A DNA stretch of 64,000 bases from Chimaeribacter californicus (GCF_002858675.1 NZ_PJZF01000011.1:1-64000); one strand, 5' to 3'. Shown: positions 9,773-19,216, counted from the stretch's first letter. Notes: generated by a model from the sequence alone, not told the origin. Program-made: numbers and translations.

Positions 9773-11089
9773 GTGCAGCAACTAGCCCGCGCTATTGCCT
9801 TGGCATACAACAACTTACCGCGACCTCACCGGGTAATGCTGGGGTCGCTTACCGTGGTAACTCTGGCCGTCGCTGTCTGGCGGCCTTTTGTTTACCACCC
9901 GGAACAGAACCCGATCGTACGCAATGTGGAGCTGGATGCCGAACAGCTCCGGTCATTGCTGCCGGAAGCCAGTGAGCCCATTGACCAGCCGGCCCCGGAA
10001 GATGACATCCCGCAGGATGAAATTGATGAAAAAGTTGAGGGCGAGCAGGGCGTACACGAGTACGTGGTCTCGACCGGCGACACCCTCGGCAGCATCCTTA
10101 CCCAGTACGGCATCGAGATGTCTGACATTTCGGTGCTGGCCCAGCAAAACAGCGAGTTGCGTAACCTGAAAGTGGGCCAGCAGCTCTCCTGGACCCTCAA
10201 TAATGACGGCGATCTGCAACGCCTCACCTGGGAAATGTCCCGCCGCGAAACCCGCACCTATGACCGTACCGCCAACGGTTTTAAATCCTCGGTTCAGACC
10301 CAGCAGGGTGAATGGCAAAACAGCGTCATCCGCGGCCGGCTGGACGGCAGCTTTGTCGGCAGCGCCCGCGCCGCCGGCCTGAGCAGCAGCGACATCAGTG
10401 CGGTCACCAAAGCCCTGCAATGGCAGCTTGATTTCAAGAAGTTACGCAAAGGCGATGAGTTCGCGGTGCTGATGTCCCGGGAAAACTTTGAAGGGAAAAG
10501 CGAACAGAGCCAGTTGCTGGGTGTGCGGATGCGCAGCGGCGGCAAAGATTACTACGCGATCCGCGCCGAAGACGGCAAATTCTACGACCGCCAGGGTTCC
10601 GGCCTGGCGCGCGGCTTCATGCGCTTCCCCACGGTGAAACAGTTCCGCGTCTCCTCCAACTTCAACCCACGCCGTACCAACCCGGTAACCGGCCGCATCG
10701 CGCCGCATAAAGGCGTGGATTTCGCCATGCCGGTCGGTACCCCGGTACTGGCGGTAGGGGACGGCGAAGTGGTGGTGGCGAAACGCAGCGGCGGGGCAGG
10801 CAACTATGTGGCGATCCGCCACGGCCGCCAGTACATGACCCGTTACATGCACCTGCGCAAAATCCTGGTGAAACCGGGGCAGAAAGTGAAACGCGGTGAC
10901 CGCATTGCGCTTTCCGGCAATACCGGCCGCTCCACCGGCCCGCATCTGCACTATGAAATCTGGATTAACCAGCAGGCGGTCAATCCGCTGTACGCCAAGC
11001 TGCCGCGCTCTGAAGGGCTGAGCGGCAAGGATCGCAGTGATTACCTGGCCACCGCGAAAGAGGTGATCCCGCAGTTGCAGCTGGATTAA
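9773..11089 (+). CDS. mepM: murein DD-endopeptidase MepM
   Basis: Cuts D-Ala-mDAP cross-links of peptidoglycan to allow insertion of new strands. The 438-residue protein starts at a GTG (QQLARAIALAYNNLPRPHR), as in E. coli MepM. It has an N-terminal membrane anchor near residues 20-40, an OapA/LysM-like region (YVVSTGDTLGSILTQYG) and a C-terminal M23 metallopeptidase domain at about residues 300-400 with zinc ligands HKGVDFAMP and HLHYEIW. It is close behind znuA, as in E. coli. Confidence 0.96.
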   Translation: MQQLARAIALAYNNLPRPHRVMLGSLTVVTLAVAVWRPFVYHPEQNPIVRNVELDAEQLRSLLPEASEPIDQPAPEDDIPQDEIDEKVEGEQGVHEYVVSTGDTLGSILTQYGIEMSDISVLAQQNSELRNLKVGQQLSWTLNNDGDLQRLTWEMSRRETRTYDRTANGFKSSVQTQQGEWQNSVIRGRLDGSFVGSARAAGLSSSDISAVTKALQWQLDFKKLRKGDEFAVLMSRENFEGKSEQSQLLGVRMRSGGKDYYAIRAEDGKFYDRQGSGLARGFMRFPTVKQFRVSSNFNPRRTNPVTGRIAPHKGVDFAMPVGTPVLAVGDGEVVVAKRSGGAGNYVAIRHGRQYMTRYMHLRKILVKPGQKVKRGDRIALSGNTGRSTGPHLHYEIWINQQAVNPLYAKLPRSEGLSGKDRSDYLATAKEVIPQLQLD

Positions 11090-11104
11090 CCCCGGTTTCA
11101 TTTG

Positions 11105-11131
11105 CCGCAGGCCATTTCACCCTGCGGTTTT
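11105..11131 (+). terminator. terminator after mepM
   Basis: Stem CCGCAGG/CCTGCGG with a 9-nt loop and four T, 15 bp after the mepM stop. Confidence 0.7.
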
Positions 11132-11258
11132 CACAATTTCATTTCGCCCGCCGGCAGGGCCGCTGGTGGCGCGGGCACTTTTTGGTGTAGCGAAGGTAGA
11201 TTGCAAAAATTTTCCCCGCAATTATCATTAGCCGATTGAAAAGACATTGAGTTTTCGC

Positions 11259-12239
11259 ATGCAAACAGAGAATAAATCGAACGCGGAGTTCATTCCGCAG
11301 TTCCAGAAAGCGTTTTACCATCCACGTTACTGGGGGGTCTGGCTGGGCACCGGCGTGATGGCCGCGCTGGGTTATGTGCCGCCCCGCGTCCGTGACCCGT
11401 TGCTGGGCAAGCTCGGTAAACTGGCTGGTAAATACGCACGCAGCGCCCGCCGCCGGGCGCAGATTAACCTGCTCTATTGCATGCCTGAGGTACCGGAAGC
11501 AGAACGCGAACGGATTATTGACCAGATGTTTGCCACCGCGCCGCAATCTATGGTGCTGATGGCGGAAGTCGCCTGTCGCACCCCGGCAAAAGTACAGGAC
11601 CGTATCCACTGGCATGGCCGCGAGGTGCTGGACACACTGCATGCCGAGGGGAAAAACATTATTCTGCTGGTGCCCCACGGCTGGGCGATTGATATTCCGG
11701 CGATGCTGCTGGCGGCGGAGGGCAAACCGGTGGCCGGGATGTTCCACAACCAGAGCAACCCGCTGGTGGACTATTTATGGAACAGTGTGCGGCTGCGTTT
11801 CGGCGGGAAACTCCATGCGCGTAATGACGGCATCAAGCCGTTTATCAGTTCGGTGCGTAAAGGCTTCTGGGGCTACTACCTGCCGGACCAGGACCACGGC
11901 GCGGAACACAGCGAGTTCGTGGATTTCTTTGCCACCTATAAGGCTACCCTGCCGGCGGTCGGGCGGCTGATGAAAGTCTGCCGCGCGTCGATTGTGCCGC
12001 TGTTCCCGGTCTATAACGCCGCAGAAAGCCGCCTCGACATCCACATCCGCCCGCCGATGGACGATCTGGCCGACGCGGACGACCCGTACATCGCCCGCCG
12101 GATGAATGAGGAAGTGGAAAATGTGGTACGGCCGAACCCGGAACAATACACCTGGATCCTCAAACTCCTGAAGACCCGCCGCCCCGGTGAGAAAGAGCCG
12201 TATAGCCGCGATGAGCTCTACCCGAAAAAGAAACGCTGA
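11259..12239 (+). CDS. lpxM: lauroyl-Kdo2-lipid IVA myristoyltransferase LpxM
   Basis: Adds the last secondary acyl chain to lipid A at the inner membrane. The product resembles E. coli LpxM along its length and has the catalytic HX4D motif (HGWAID) and a membrane-anchoring N-terminal helix (WGVWLGTGVMAALGY). I take the ATG at 11259 (MQTENKSNAEFIPQF), giving 326 residues. The frame is open to a TTG at 11247, which would add four residues. Confidence 0.94.
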   Translation: MQTENKSNAEFIPQFQKAFYHPRYWGVWLGTGVMAALGYVPPRVRDPLLGKLGKLAGKYARSARRRAQINLLYCMPEVPEAERERIIDQMFATAPQSMVLMAEVACRTPAKVQDRIHWHGREVLDTLHAEGKNIILLVPHGWAIDIPAMLLAAEGKPVAGMFHNQSNPLVDYLWNSVRLRFGGKLHARNDGIKPFISSVRKGFWGYYLPDQDHGAEHSEFVDFFATYKATLPAVGRLMKVCRASIVPLFPVYNAAESRLDIHIRPPMDDLADADDPYIARRMNEEVENVVRPNPEQYTWILKLLKTRRPGEKEPYSRDELYPKKKR

Positions 12240-12284
12240 GCAAACGCCCGGCCTTCGCGAAAAAAGGCAGTTCTGGTGAAAAAA

Positions 12285-12312
12285 ACCGGCGCATACTCTG
12301 CGCCGGTTTTTT
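12285..12312 (+). terminator. bidirectional terminator between lpxM and the MFS gene
   Basis: Nine-pair stem ACCGGCGCA/TGCGCCGGT, five-nt loop, with A-run before and six T after. It serves lpxM (plus) and the convergent MFS gene (minus). Confidence 0.88.
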
Positions 12313-12345
12313 ATGCCTCAAGTGCCGGTATCAGGAGCGCCGGGA

Positions 12346-13566
12346 TCAGGCGGTGGCAGGGCGCGTTTGCAGGAAATAGCGCAACAGCAGCAGCCACAGA
12401 ATGCCTGCCAGCATATTCCACAGTGAAAACGCCCCATTTCCCCCGCTGATGTAGAGCTGTTTCGCTGTCTCAATCCCCCCGGCGTACAGCGCCAGTATAA
12501 TCAGCCCCACCGCCGCGGCCACCGTGCCTTTGCCGACCGGGCTGGCAAACAGCGTCAGGCGGTAAAGCCCGGCATTAATCAAGCCGGTGCCGAAGGCGTA
12601 GAGGCTCAGGCCAATCACGCTGACCACCCATTGGTGAGGGTCGCTCAGCGCGGCCACGGCGGCCATTGCCAGGCCCAGCATAATCGGCCAGGCTCCCAGC
12701 CACAGCGGCTTCTCAATCGTCACCCGGCCGCTGAGGCGGCTGAGCACCAGGTTGCCGATAATCAGCGAAACGAAAATCGGCACCTGCACCAGCCCGTATT
12801 GCAGCGGCGTCATGCCGCCATCCTGCATCAGGATCACCGGTGACTGCGCCACCCAGGCCAGCAGCGGCAGGGCAGAGAAGCCAATCGCCAGCGCGCCGCA
12901 GATCAGGCGGCGGTTGCTGAGCACCTGTCGGTAATCCGCCAGCAGCCGGGACGCAGAGAAGCGCTCCCCGGTGTGGCCGGCCGTTTCCGGCATCGCCCGC
13001 CACAGCCCCCATAAGGAGAAGGCGGCGATCAGCGCAAACAGGGCAAACATCGCTTTCCACGGGGCGACATGGATAAACGCCGCGCCCGCCACCGGCCCCA
13101 GCAATGGGGCGATCAGCGCCACATTGGCCATCAGCGCCATTATTTTGATGCTGAGCGTCTCGGAAAAAGCTTCCTGGATGGCGGCATACCCCACCGCGCC
13201 GATAAAGCAGAGGCTGACCCCCTGTAAAAAGCGCATCAGGATAAATTGCTCAATGCTGTTCACCCACAGCGTCAGCAGGCAGGTGGCCACAAACAGTGCC
13301 ACGCCCGCCAGCATCACCGGGCGCCGCCCCAGCCGGTCAGAGAGCGGGCCAAGCAGCCATTGCAGCGTCATGCCGCCCAGCAGGTAAGCAGTCAGCGAGG
13401 TGGAGACCCAGTCACTGCCGGCGCTGAAATCACTTACCACCTGCAACATGCCGGGCTGGATCATATCGTGGGCGATATAGGTGGCGAATTCGAACAACAC
13501 CAGGGAAAGAGGGAACAGTAAATGCCGGCGGGTCAGGGTCACGGCCGGCGTGAAAGGGGGAGTCAT
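12346..13566 (-). CDS. mdfA: MdfA-like multidrug efflux MFS transporter
   Basis: A 12-helix DHA1 drug/proton antiporter of 406 residues. It resembles E. coli MdfA from end to end, including the membrane acids Glu26 and Asp34 at identical positions ([16 protein letters not shown]), motif A ([12 protein letters not shown]) and [12 protein letters not shown]. It lies downstream of dfoJAC on the same strand. A terminator in the 80-bp gap argues for its own transcription, yet dfo operons of related bacteria carry an MFS gene (dfoS) at this place. Export of the siderophore is possible but unproven. Confidence 0.85.
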   Translation of the reverse strand: MTPPFTPAVTLTRRHLLFPLSLVLFEFATYIAHDMIQPGMLQVVSDFSAGSDWVSTSLTAYLLGGMTLQWLLGPLSDRLGRRPVMLAGVALFVATCLLTLWVNSIEQFILMRFLQGVSLCFIGAVGYAAIQEAFSETLSIKIMALMANVALIAPLLGPVAGAAFIHVAPWKAMFALFALIAAFSLWGLWRAMPETAGHTGERFSASRLLADYRQVLSNRRLICGALAIGFSALPLLAWVAQSPVILMQDGGMTPLQYGLVQVPIFVSLIIGNLVLSRLSGRVTIEKPLWLGAWPIMLGLAMAAVAALSDPHQWVVSVIGLSLYAFGTGLINAGLYRLTLFASPVGKGTVAAAVGLIILALYAGGIETAKQLYISGGNGAFSLWNMLAGILWLLLLRYFLQTRPATA

Positions 13567-13593
13567 GAGTGCATCCAGTCAGTCTTGAAACGG

Positions 13594-13618
13594 AAAAAGC
13601 GCGACCCGGGGGCCGCGC
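13594..13618 (-). terminator. terminator after dfoC
   Basis: On the minus strand GCGCG/CGCGC flanks a GC-rich loop and is followed by five T. It ends the dfoJAC operon 29 bp after the dfoC stop. Confidence 0.7.
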
Positions 13619-13646
13619 ATCATTATGGTTATACTGAAGGCTGCAA

Positions 13647-16073
13647 TCAGGGGCGGAATGCCGCGATCGGGTTCTTCAGGGTGCCGGCAAATTTCAGGTT
13701 CTGCGCCGGGTCGGCCAGGTTAATCATCTGCTTGTTGTTCGCCAGTTGCAGGCGGTTCAGGCAGGAGTGGGCAAACTCCTCCGAGAACATGTCGTAACGG
13801 GCAAATTTGGCCGCCAGTTCCGGGTGCTGTTGCTGGTAATCCGTGATGGTCTGCGCCACGGTCTGCCAGAACTGATCCTGCGGCAGGGTGCGCTCCTGAT
13901 GGAGGATGCGCGCCATAAAACGGAAGAAACAGTCAAACACATCGGTAAAGATCGACAGCAGCTTCAGCGGCTCCGGCACCTCGACCGCCACGCGTTTTGC
14001 TTTTTCCGGCAGGATGGCATCCGGGTTCATCACCGCGATCTCCTCGGCAATGTCTTTCATCCAGGCGCGTACCGGAATATTGTGCTCAAACTCCAGGATC
14101 AGGTTCTCACCGTGCGGCATAAACACCAGGTCGTAGGTGAAGAAGCAGTGCACCAGCGGCGTCAGGTAGCAACGCAGGTAGCGCGACAGCCAGTCCGTGG
14201 CGCTGAGGCCCGAGGCGGCAATCATTGCCGGCAGTACGCCATGCCCGGCGTCATCCACATGCAGCAGGGAGGCCATGGTCATCAGACGGTGGTTTTCCGG
14301 CAGCTGTGTGACCGGGTTGTCCCGCCACAGGGCGGCGAACATCTTCTTGTATGGGCTGTCTGCCTTGATCGCCGACTCAAAGTAGCTGTTGCGGTAACCA
14401 ATGGATGCCACCTCCCGCAGGATGCCGAAACCACAGGATTGCAGGCAGGCATCCCCCGCTACCAGTTCCGCCAGCCACTCATTGATGCCCGGCGTGGTCG
14501 CCATGTAATAAGGTGACAGGCCGCGCATAAAGCCCATGTTCAGAATCGACAACGCGGTTTTTACATAGCGTTTCTGCGGCTGGCTGACGTTAAAGAAGGT
14601 ACGGATGGATTGCTGCGCCAGGTAGTGATCCTCGCCCGTGCCGAGGTAAATCAGCGATTGGGCGGCGATGTCCGGTGCGAACACCGTCAGCAATTTATTC
14701 TGCCACTGCCAGGGGTGAACCGGCATAAAGAAGTAGCGCGCCGGGTCAACCCCCTGCTGGTGCAGGTGGGCCGTGAACGCCTCAACCTGCGCCTCGCCCA
14801 GCTCCTCACGCATCAGTTGCGCATAGGAGAGGCCGTCGATGCTGGCAAAGGTCGCTTTGCTGTCATGTACCGCCACCCAGATCAATGCCACCGGTGAGGC
14901 GGCTTCCGGCGCATAGTGCAGGTAGTCGCCGGCATCAAAACCGATGCGGCCATTGTTGGCGATAAAGCAGGGGTGGCCTTCACTCATGGTGGTTTCCACC
15001 GTCTGGAAATCCGCCTGGGTCAGGGCGGCGGCATCCGGGGCGTGGCGCGCCATCTTGAAGGCGCTGCCGGCCAGCGTGCTGGTGATCTCTTCCATGTAGG
15101 TCGGCAGCAGCTCCTGGGTGATGCCGAGCTGATCACTGAATTCGATGATAAATTGCAGCGCGTCCAGCGGCACCGGGGTCAGGTTTTCCAGCCGGGTAAG
15201 GGAGGGCAGGTCGATCAGCCAGTCATTGAGCGGCAGCAGGCTGGCGCTGAACCGGTACTCCACCTCCGAGTGCGGCACCGGCAGGCGGTAGTGGTTCCAG
15301 CCCTGATCCGACCCCAGCAGCTCCGGCGTAATCAGCCGCTCATGGGCGAACTCTGAGATCGCTTTACGCAGCAGCAACGCGTTGGCGTGCGCCCAGCGCT
15401 GAGGCTCAAGATGTTTACCGGCCTGTAAGTCAGCTTCACGTGGGTCGGTGGTAGTGATAGTCATGGCAGTCTGCTCCTGTAATGCGGGGAAACCGGAAGC
15501 CGGGGCAACATAGCCCGGGTAATCTTCGCGCCGGCAAAACGCCAGCCAGGCGGTTTTGTTCGGCAAAGTCACGGTGTGCTGGTAAGCGAAACCGGCCCGT
15601 TTGTTCAGCCGGTGGATTTTCTCATTGCGTACATCCGGCTCCACCACCACCCGTGCCACCTGCGGCAGGCTGAACATGTAGTCCATCACGGTGGTAAATA
15701 CCTGCCAGCTGAAACCCGGCAGCGGCTGGTCTGCCGGGGCCAGCAACAGGTGCATGCCGTGGTCATCCGGCTGTGCCGGGTAGTGGCGGCCAATCTCATC
15801 TTCCTGTGCGCGGTAAAATTCCATCAGGAACACCGGCCGGCCCGCCAGTTCACCGATCAACGCGGCCTGCGGGTTATCCCGCGTCAGGTCATGGTAAAAA
15901 CGCTGTACCTCGTCGAGGGTGCTGTCGAGCATTCCCCAGAACTGGGCGTAAGGCTGGGTCATCCAGCGGTGCAGCAGGGCGGCATCTTCCGGCAGGCGCA
16001 ACGGGCGCAGGCAGAATTCCCCGGCCGGGCGTGTCGCACAAAACAGCGTATCAGGCGCGTGGCTCTCCATCAC
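13647..16073 (-). CDS. dfoC: fused N-acyltransferase / NIS synthetase DfoC (desferrioxamine-type siderophore)
   Basis: An 808-residue fusion. Residues 1 to about 195 are a GNAT acyltransferase of the AlcB/DesC type (FCLRPLRLPEDAALLHRWM; DHGMHLLLAPAD) that would acylate N-hydroxycadaverine. Residues from about 204 are an IucA/IucC NIS synthetase like DesD (VFMPHGENLILEF, HPWQWQNKL, GYRNSYFES) that condenses and cyclises the units with ATP. The architecture is that of Erwinia/Pantoea DfoC. Its start overlaps the dfoA stop (ATGA). An internal ATG with a ribosome site lies exactly at the domain junction. Confidence 0.92.
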   Translation of the reverse strand: MMESHAPDTLFCATRPAGEFCLRPLRLPEDAALLHRWMTQPYAQFWGMLDSTLDEVQRFYHDLTRDNPQAALIGELAGRPVFLMEFYRAQEDEIGRHYPAQPDDHGMHLLLAPADQPLPGFSWQVFTTVMDYMFSLPQVARVVVEPDVRNEKIHRLNKRAGFAYQHTVTLPNKTAWLAFCRREDYPGYVAPASGFPALQEQTAMTITTTDPREADLQAGKHLEPQRWAHANALLLRKAISEFAHERLITPELLGSDQGWNHYRLPVPHSEVEYRFSASLLPLNDWLIDLPSLTRLENLTPVPLDALQFIIEFSDQLGITQELLPTYMEEITSTLAGSAFKMARHAPDAAALTQADFQTVETTMSEGHPCFIANNGRIGFDAGDYLHYAPEAASPVALIWVAVHDSKATFASIDGLSYAQLMREELGEAQVEAFTAHLHQQGVDPARYFFMPVHPWQWQNKLLTVFAPDIAAQSLIYLGTGEDHYLAQQSIRTFFNVSQPQKRYVKTALSILNMGFMRGLSPYYMATTPGINEWLAELVAGDACLQSCGFGILREVASIGYRNSYFESAIKADSPYKKMFAALWRDNPVTQLPENHRLMTMASLLHVDDAGHGVLPAMIAASGLSATDWLSRYLRCYLTPLVHCFFTYDLVFMPHGENLILEFEHNIPVRAWMKDIAEEIAVMNPDAILPEKAKRVAVEVPEPLKLLSIFTDVFDCFFRFMARILHQERTLPQDQFWQTVAQTITDYQQQHPELAAKFARYDMFSEEFAHSCLNRLQLANNKQMINLADPAQNLKFAGTLKNPIAAFRP
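15462..15478 (-). promoter_or_regulatory. internal ribosome site and ATG at the DfoC domain junction
   Basis: AGGAG (minus strand, 15474-15478) stands 9 nt before an in-frame ATG at 15464, codon 204 of dfoC. Translation from it would give MTITTTDPREAD and so on, a free-standing synthetase of 605 residues, the size and N-terminus of stand-alone DesD. Confidence 0.5.
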
Positions 16074-17368
16074 TGGCCTCCGATTTTGTGGGTGCAGAAG
16101 GTCTGGAAGGCGATCGCCTTTTCCACCGGGTAAATTTCATGGCCGACCATTTCACGGATCAGCGTGCTGTTGCGGTAGCAGGCCATGCCGAGGTCCGGCG
16201 TGACAAAACCGTGGGTGTGCAGCTCGGCGTTCTGCACGAAAATCTCGTTGTGATCGTCAATGCTGTAGTTGCGGTTAACGGCAAAGCGGCCTTTGTCATC
16301 GCGGTTGATGCGCTCATTGACCCCTTCCAGGAAGTCCGGCTGGCGGTAGGCGTAACCGGTGGCGAGGATCAGGGAATCGGTGCGGTGGGTGTAAGCCACC
16401 TGCTGCTCCTGCTGCATCAGCGCCAGCTCCAGCTCACCGCTGCTGCGCCAGTGCAGATCGGTCAGCTCAGAATGGGTATAGAGGTTGACGTTCAGCGGGC
16501 CGTCCAGCCGTTTGGTGTACATCAGATCATAAATGTCGTTGATCAGGCTGCTGTTGATGCCCTTATACAGCCCTTTCTGCTCGCGGTTGAGCTGGTCACG
16601 TTTCGCCATCGGCAGGGCGTGGAAGTAATCGATATATTCCGGTGAGGTCATCTCCAGCGTCAGCTTGCTGTACTCCAGCGGGTAGAAGCGCGGCGCGCGG
16701 GTGATCCAGTTCAGCTGATAATTATGTTTATCGATGTCGCCCAGCAGGTCATAGAAGATCTCCGCTGCGCTCTGGCCACTGCCGAGCACGGTAATTGAGC
16801 GGTTCTGCTGCATCGCTTCTTTGTTCGGCAGGTAGGCGCTGGAGTGGTGGACTTTGTCGCCCAGTTTTTCAGCACAGGGCGGCAGCCACGGGGCAGGGCC
16901 GGTGCCCAGCACCAGCCGGCGGGTCAGCAATTCGGTGCGCTCGCCGCTCTGGGTGTCGCGGGTGCGCACCCGGTAACAGTTCAGCGCCGCATCATGGCTG
17001 ACATGCTCCACGCGGGTGTTGAAGCGCAGGTTGGTCAGTTGCTCGCTGGCCCACTGGCAATACTGGTTAAACTCCTTGCGCATCATGAAGAAGTTTTCAC
17101 GGATGTAGAACGAGTAGAGTTTGCCCTTCTTTTTCAGGTAGTTCAGGAAGCTGAGGGGGCTGGTCGGGTCGGCCAGCGTGACCAGATCGGCCATGAACGG
17201 CGTCTGGAGCATCGCGCTCTCCAGCATCATGCCGGTATGCCAGTCAAAGCCGGGGTTCTGGTCAACAAACAGCCCATCGAGCTGCTCAACCGGTGCCGTC
17301 AGGCAGGCCAGCCCCAGGTTAAACGGGCCGATGCCAATGGCGATAAAGTCATAAATTTTGCTGGACAT
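16070..17368 (-). CDS. dfoA: cadaverine N-hydroxylase DfoA
   Basis: Flavin-dependent N-monooxygenase of the lysine/ornithine hydroxylase family (432 residues) that in this context should hydroxylate cadaverine. FAD-binding motif GIGPFNLGLA is at residues 12-21, the NADPH motif is VLGSGQSAAEIFYD, and the family C-terminal motif LATGYAYRQPDFL is present. It starts 5 bp after the dfoJ stop and overlaps dfoC by four bases. The diamine substrate is inferred from the adjacent decarboxylase and synthetase. Confidence 0.92.
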   Translation of the reverse strand: MSSKIYDFIAIGIGPFNLGLACLTAPVEQLDGLFVDQNPGFDWHTGMMLESAMLQTPFMADLVTLADPTSPLSFLNYLKKKGKLYSFYIRENFFMMRKEFNQYCQWASEQLTNLRFNTRVEHVSHDAALNCYRVRTRDTQSGERTELLTRRLVLGTGPAPWLPPCAEKLGDKVHHSSAYLPNKEAMQQNRSITVLGSGQSAAEIFYDLLGDIDKHNYQLNWITRAPRFYPLEYSKLTLEMTSPEYIDYFHALPMAKRDQLNREQKGLYKGINSSLINDIYDLMYTKRLDGPLNVNLYTHSELTDLHWRSSGELELALMQQEQQVAYTHRTDSLILATGYAYRQPDFLEGVNERINRDDKGRFAVNRNYSIDDHNEIFVQNAELHTHGFVTPDLGMACYRNSTLIREMVGHEIYPVEKAIAFQTFCTHKIGGQ

Positions 17369-17373
17369 AATAG

Positions 17374-18921
17374 TTACTCGGTAGCCATCAGGGAGAGGTG
17401 CTGGGCGGTCAGTTCCTTGCCGTAATGCACAATCAGGTCGATCACTTCTTCAACGTCAGCAAGCTGGGTTGCCGGGTTGAGCAGGGTAAATTTCAGGTAC
17501 TGGCGGTTATCGACTTTGGTGCCGGCCACCACCGCATTACCGGAGCGGAAAATCGCCTTGCGGATGTTGGCGTTGATCTCATCAATCACTTCCGGGGCCA
17601 GCGACTGGCGCGGCACAAAGCGGAACACCTGAGTGCTGAGCTGCGGCTGGTGCAGCACATCAATGTGCGGGTGGGCTGCCAGCGTCAGGTGCGCTTCGGC
17701 AGTGCGATCCAGCAGGGTATCGAACGCCTCGCCCAGCTTCTTCTCGCCCATGATGCGCAGCGTCAGCCACATTTTCAGCGCGTCGAACCGTTTGGTGGTC
17801 TGGATGCTTTTGTTCACCAGGTTCGGCGTGCCTTCCAGTTTGGCGCTCAGCGGGTTGAGGTAGTCGGCGTGGCAGGTCACATGCTCCAGATGCTGGTGGT
17901 CACGCACAAAGAACGCGCCGCAGCTGACCGGCTGGAAGAAGGATTTGTGGTAGTCCACGGTCACGGAGTCGGCGTGGCAGATGCCGTCAATCCGGTCAGC
18001 GAAACGCTGGGAGACCAGCAGCCCGCAGCCGTAGGCGGCGTCCACATGCATCCAGACCTGGTGGCGGCGGCAGATCTCTGCAATCGGCTTCAGCGGGTCG
18101 ATGCTGCCGAAATCCGTGGTGCCGGCGGTGGCGACCACCGCCAGCGGAATATTGCCCTCAGCCAGGCACTGCTCAATGGCGTTGTCCAGCGCGCGTGGGT
18201 CCATACGGAAACGGTCGTCGCTGGCGACCGGCACCACGGCGTTATAACCCAGCCCCAGCAGTGCGGCGGATTTCTGGATGCTGAAGTGGCTGACGCCGGA
18301 GCTGAAGATGCGCCAGCGACCGGCGTCCGGCGGCAGGCCCTGATATTTGATGCTGTGGCCGGGGTGGGCGCGTTTGCTGTGGCTGTCACGCGCCAGCAGC
18401 ATCGCCATTAGGTTGGACTGGGTGCCGCCGCTGGTGAAGATGCCGTCTGCCTGCGGGCCGAGGCCGATCTGGTCCAGCGTCCAGTCAATCACTTTTTGCT
18501 CAATCAGCGTGCCGCCGGCGCTCTGATCCCAGGTATCGACCGAGGAGTTGATGCTGGAGAGGATCGCTTCCCCCAACAGGGCCGGCAGCACCAGCGGGCA
18601 GTTGAGGTGTGCCAGGTATTTCGGGTGATGGAAGTAGACCGCATCGCGCAGGTAAAGCGTCTCCAGTTCGGCCAGCGCGGCCTCGGTACTTTCCAGCGGC
18701 TGGTGCAGATCAACCCGGGTAAATTCCTCTACCAGTTCAGAGGGCAATATTCCGCTGAATGGTTTCTCAGCGCCGTTAATATGTCCGGTGACCAATTCAG
18801 CGGCCTGGGTAATTTGCTGTTGCCATTCCTGCGTACTTTGCTGATTAAAAATAAAGGAAGCCGCTGTTCTGTTATTTTTCCGGCTTTCGTAGCTGGCGAT
18901 GGCGTGATCAATATCAAACAT
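17374..18921 (-). CDS. dfoJ: PLP-dependent lysine decarboxylase DfoJ
   Basis: Group II PLP decarboxylase of 515 residues, expected to make cadaverine from lysine as the first step of desferrioxamine synthesis. The PLP lysine is Lys326 (TVDYHKSFFQP) and the pyridine-binding Asp is Asp294 (MHVDAAYGCG). The frame opens at 19038, but I choose the ATG at 18921 (MFDIDHAIASY), preceded by AGGG seven bases upstream, because the extension is low-complexity and unlike the family. Transcription starts about 215 bp upstream. Confidence 0.9.
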   Translation of the reverse strand: MFDIDHAIASYESRKNNRTAASFIFNQQSTQEWQQQITQAAELVTGHINGAEKPFSGILPSELVEEFTRVDLHQPLESTEAALAELETLYLRDAVYFHHPKYLAHLNCPLVLPALLGEAILSSINSSVDTWDQSAGGTLIEQKVIDWTLDQIGLGPQADGIFTSGGTQSNLMAMLLARDSHSKRAHPGHSIKYQGLPPDAGRWRIFSSGVSHFSIQKSAALLGLGYNAVVPVASDDRFRMDPRALDNAIEQCLAEGNIPLAVVATAGTTDFGSIDPLKPIAEICRRHQVWMHVDAAYGCGLLVSQRFADRIDGICHADSVTVDYHKSFFQPVSCGAFFVRDHQHLEHVTCHADYLNPLSAKLEGTPNLVNKSIQTTKRFDALKMWLTLRIMGEKKLGEAFDTLLDRTAEAHLTLAAHPHIDVLHQPQLSTQVFRFVPRQSLAPEVIDEINANIRKAIFRSGNAVVAGTKVDNRQYLKFTLLNPATQLADVEEVIDLIVHYGKELTAQHLSLMATE

Positions 18922-19143
18922 AATAGAGCCCTGTTTTATTTTAGGGGCATCACCGGCGCGTGCGGGTTCCGCCCTAAAAAAGAGAGAAAAATGTGCAGGT
19001 GTGGTATGCCGGCGTGTGTCATCCCCCTGGTTTTGCACCAGGGTAAGCAGAGCAGTCAGCGGGCGTTAAAATATATTTCGTTAATAATCAGTGGGTAAAG
19101 CCTCACAAAATGGGAGGTAACAAACATTTAACGGTTGCGAAGC

Positions 19144-19171
19144 ATTATAAATGCAAATCATTATCATTCAA
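19144..19171 (-). promoter_or_regulatory. dfo promoter with Fur-like box
   Basis: On the minus strand, -35 TTGAAT (19166-19171) and perfect -10 TATAAT (19144-19149) are 16 bp apart. The spacer and -10 hold GATAATGATTTGCATTTAT (19147-19165), which matches the 19-bp Fur consensus at 13 positions. Iron-loaded Fur bound here would block polymerase. Predicted start near 19137 leaves a leader of about 215 nt before dfoJ, in which I see no gene. The full 598-bp pykA-dfoJ gap holds this promoter, a CRP site and the pykA terminator. Confidence 0.75.
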
Positions 19172-19216
19172 GTTATCAGTTGGGGAAATGCAGGGAATAG
19201 ACGAAAACAGAGAAGA

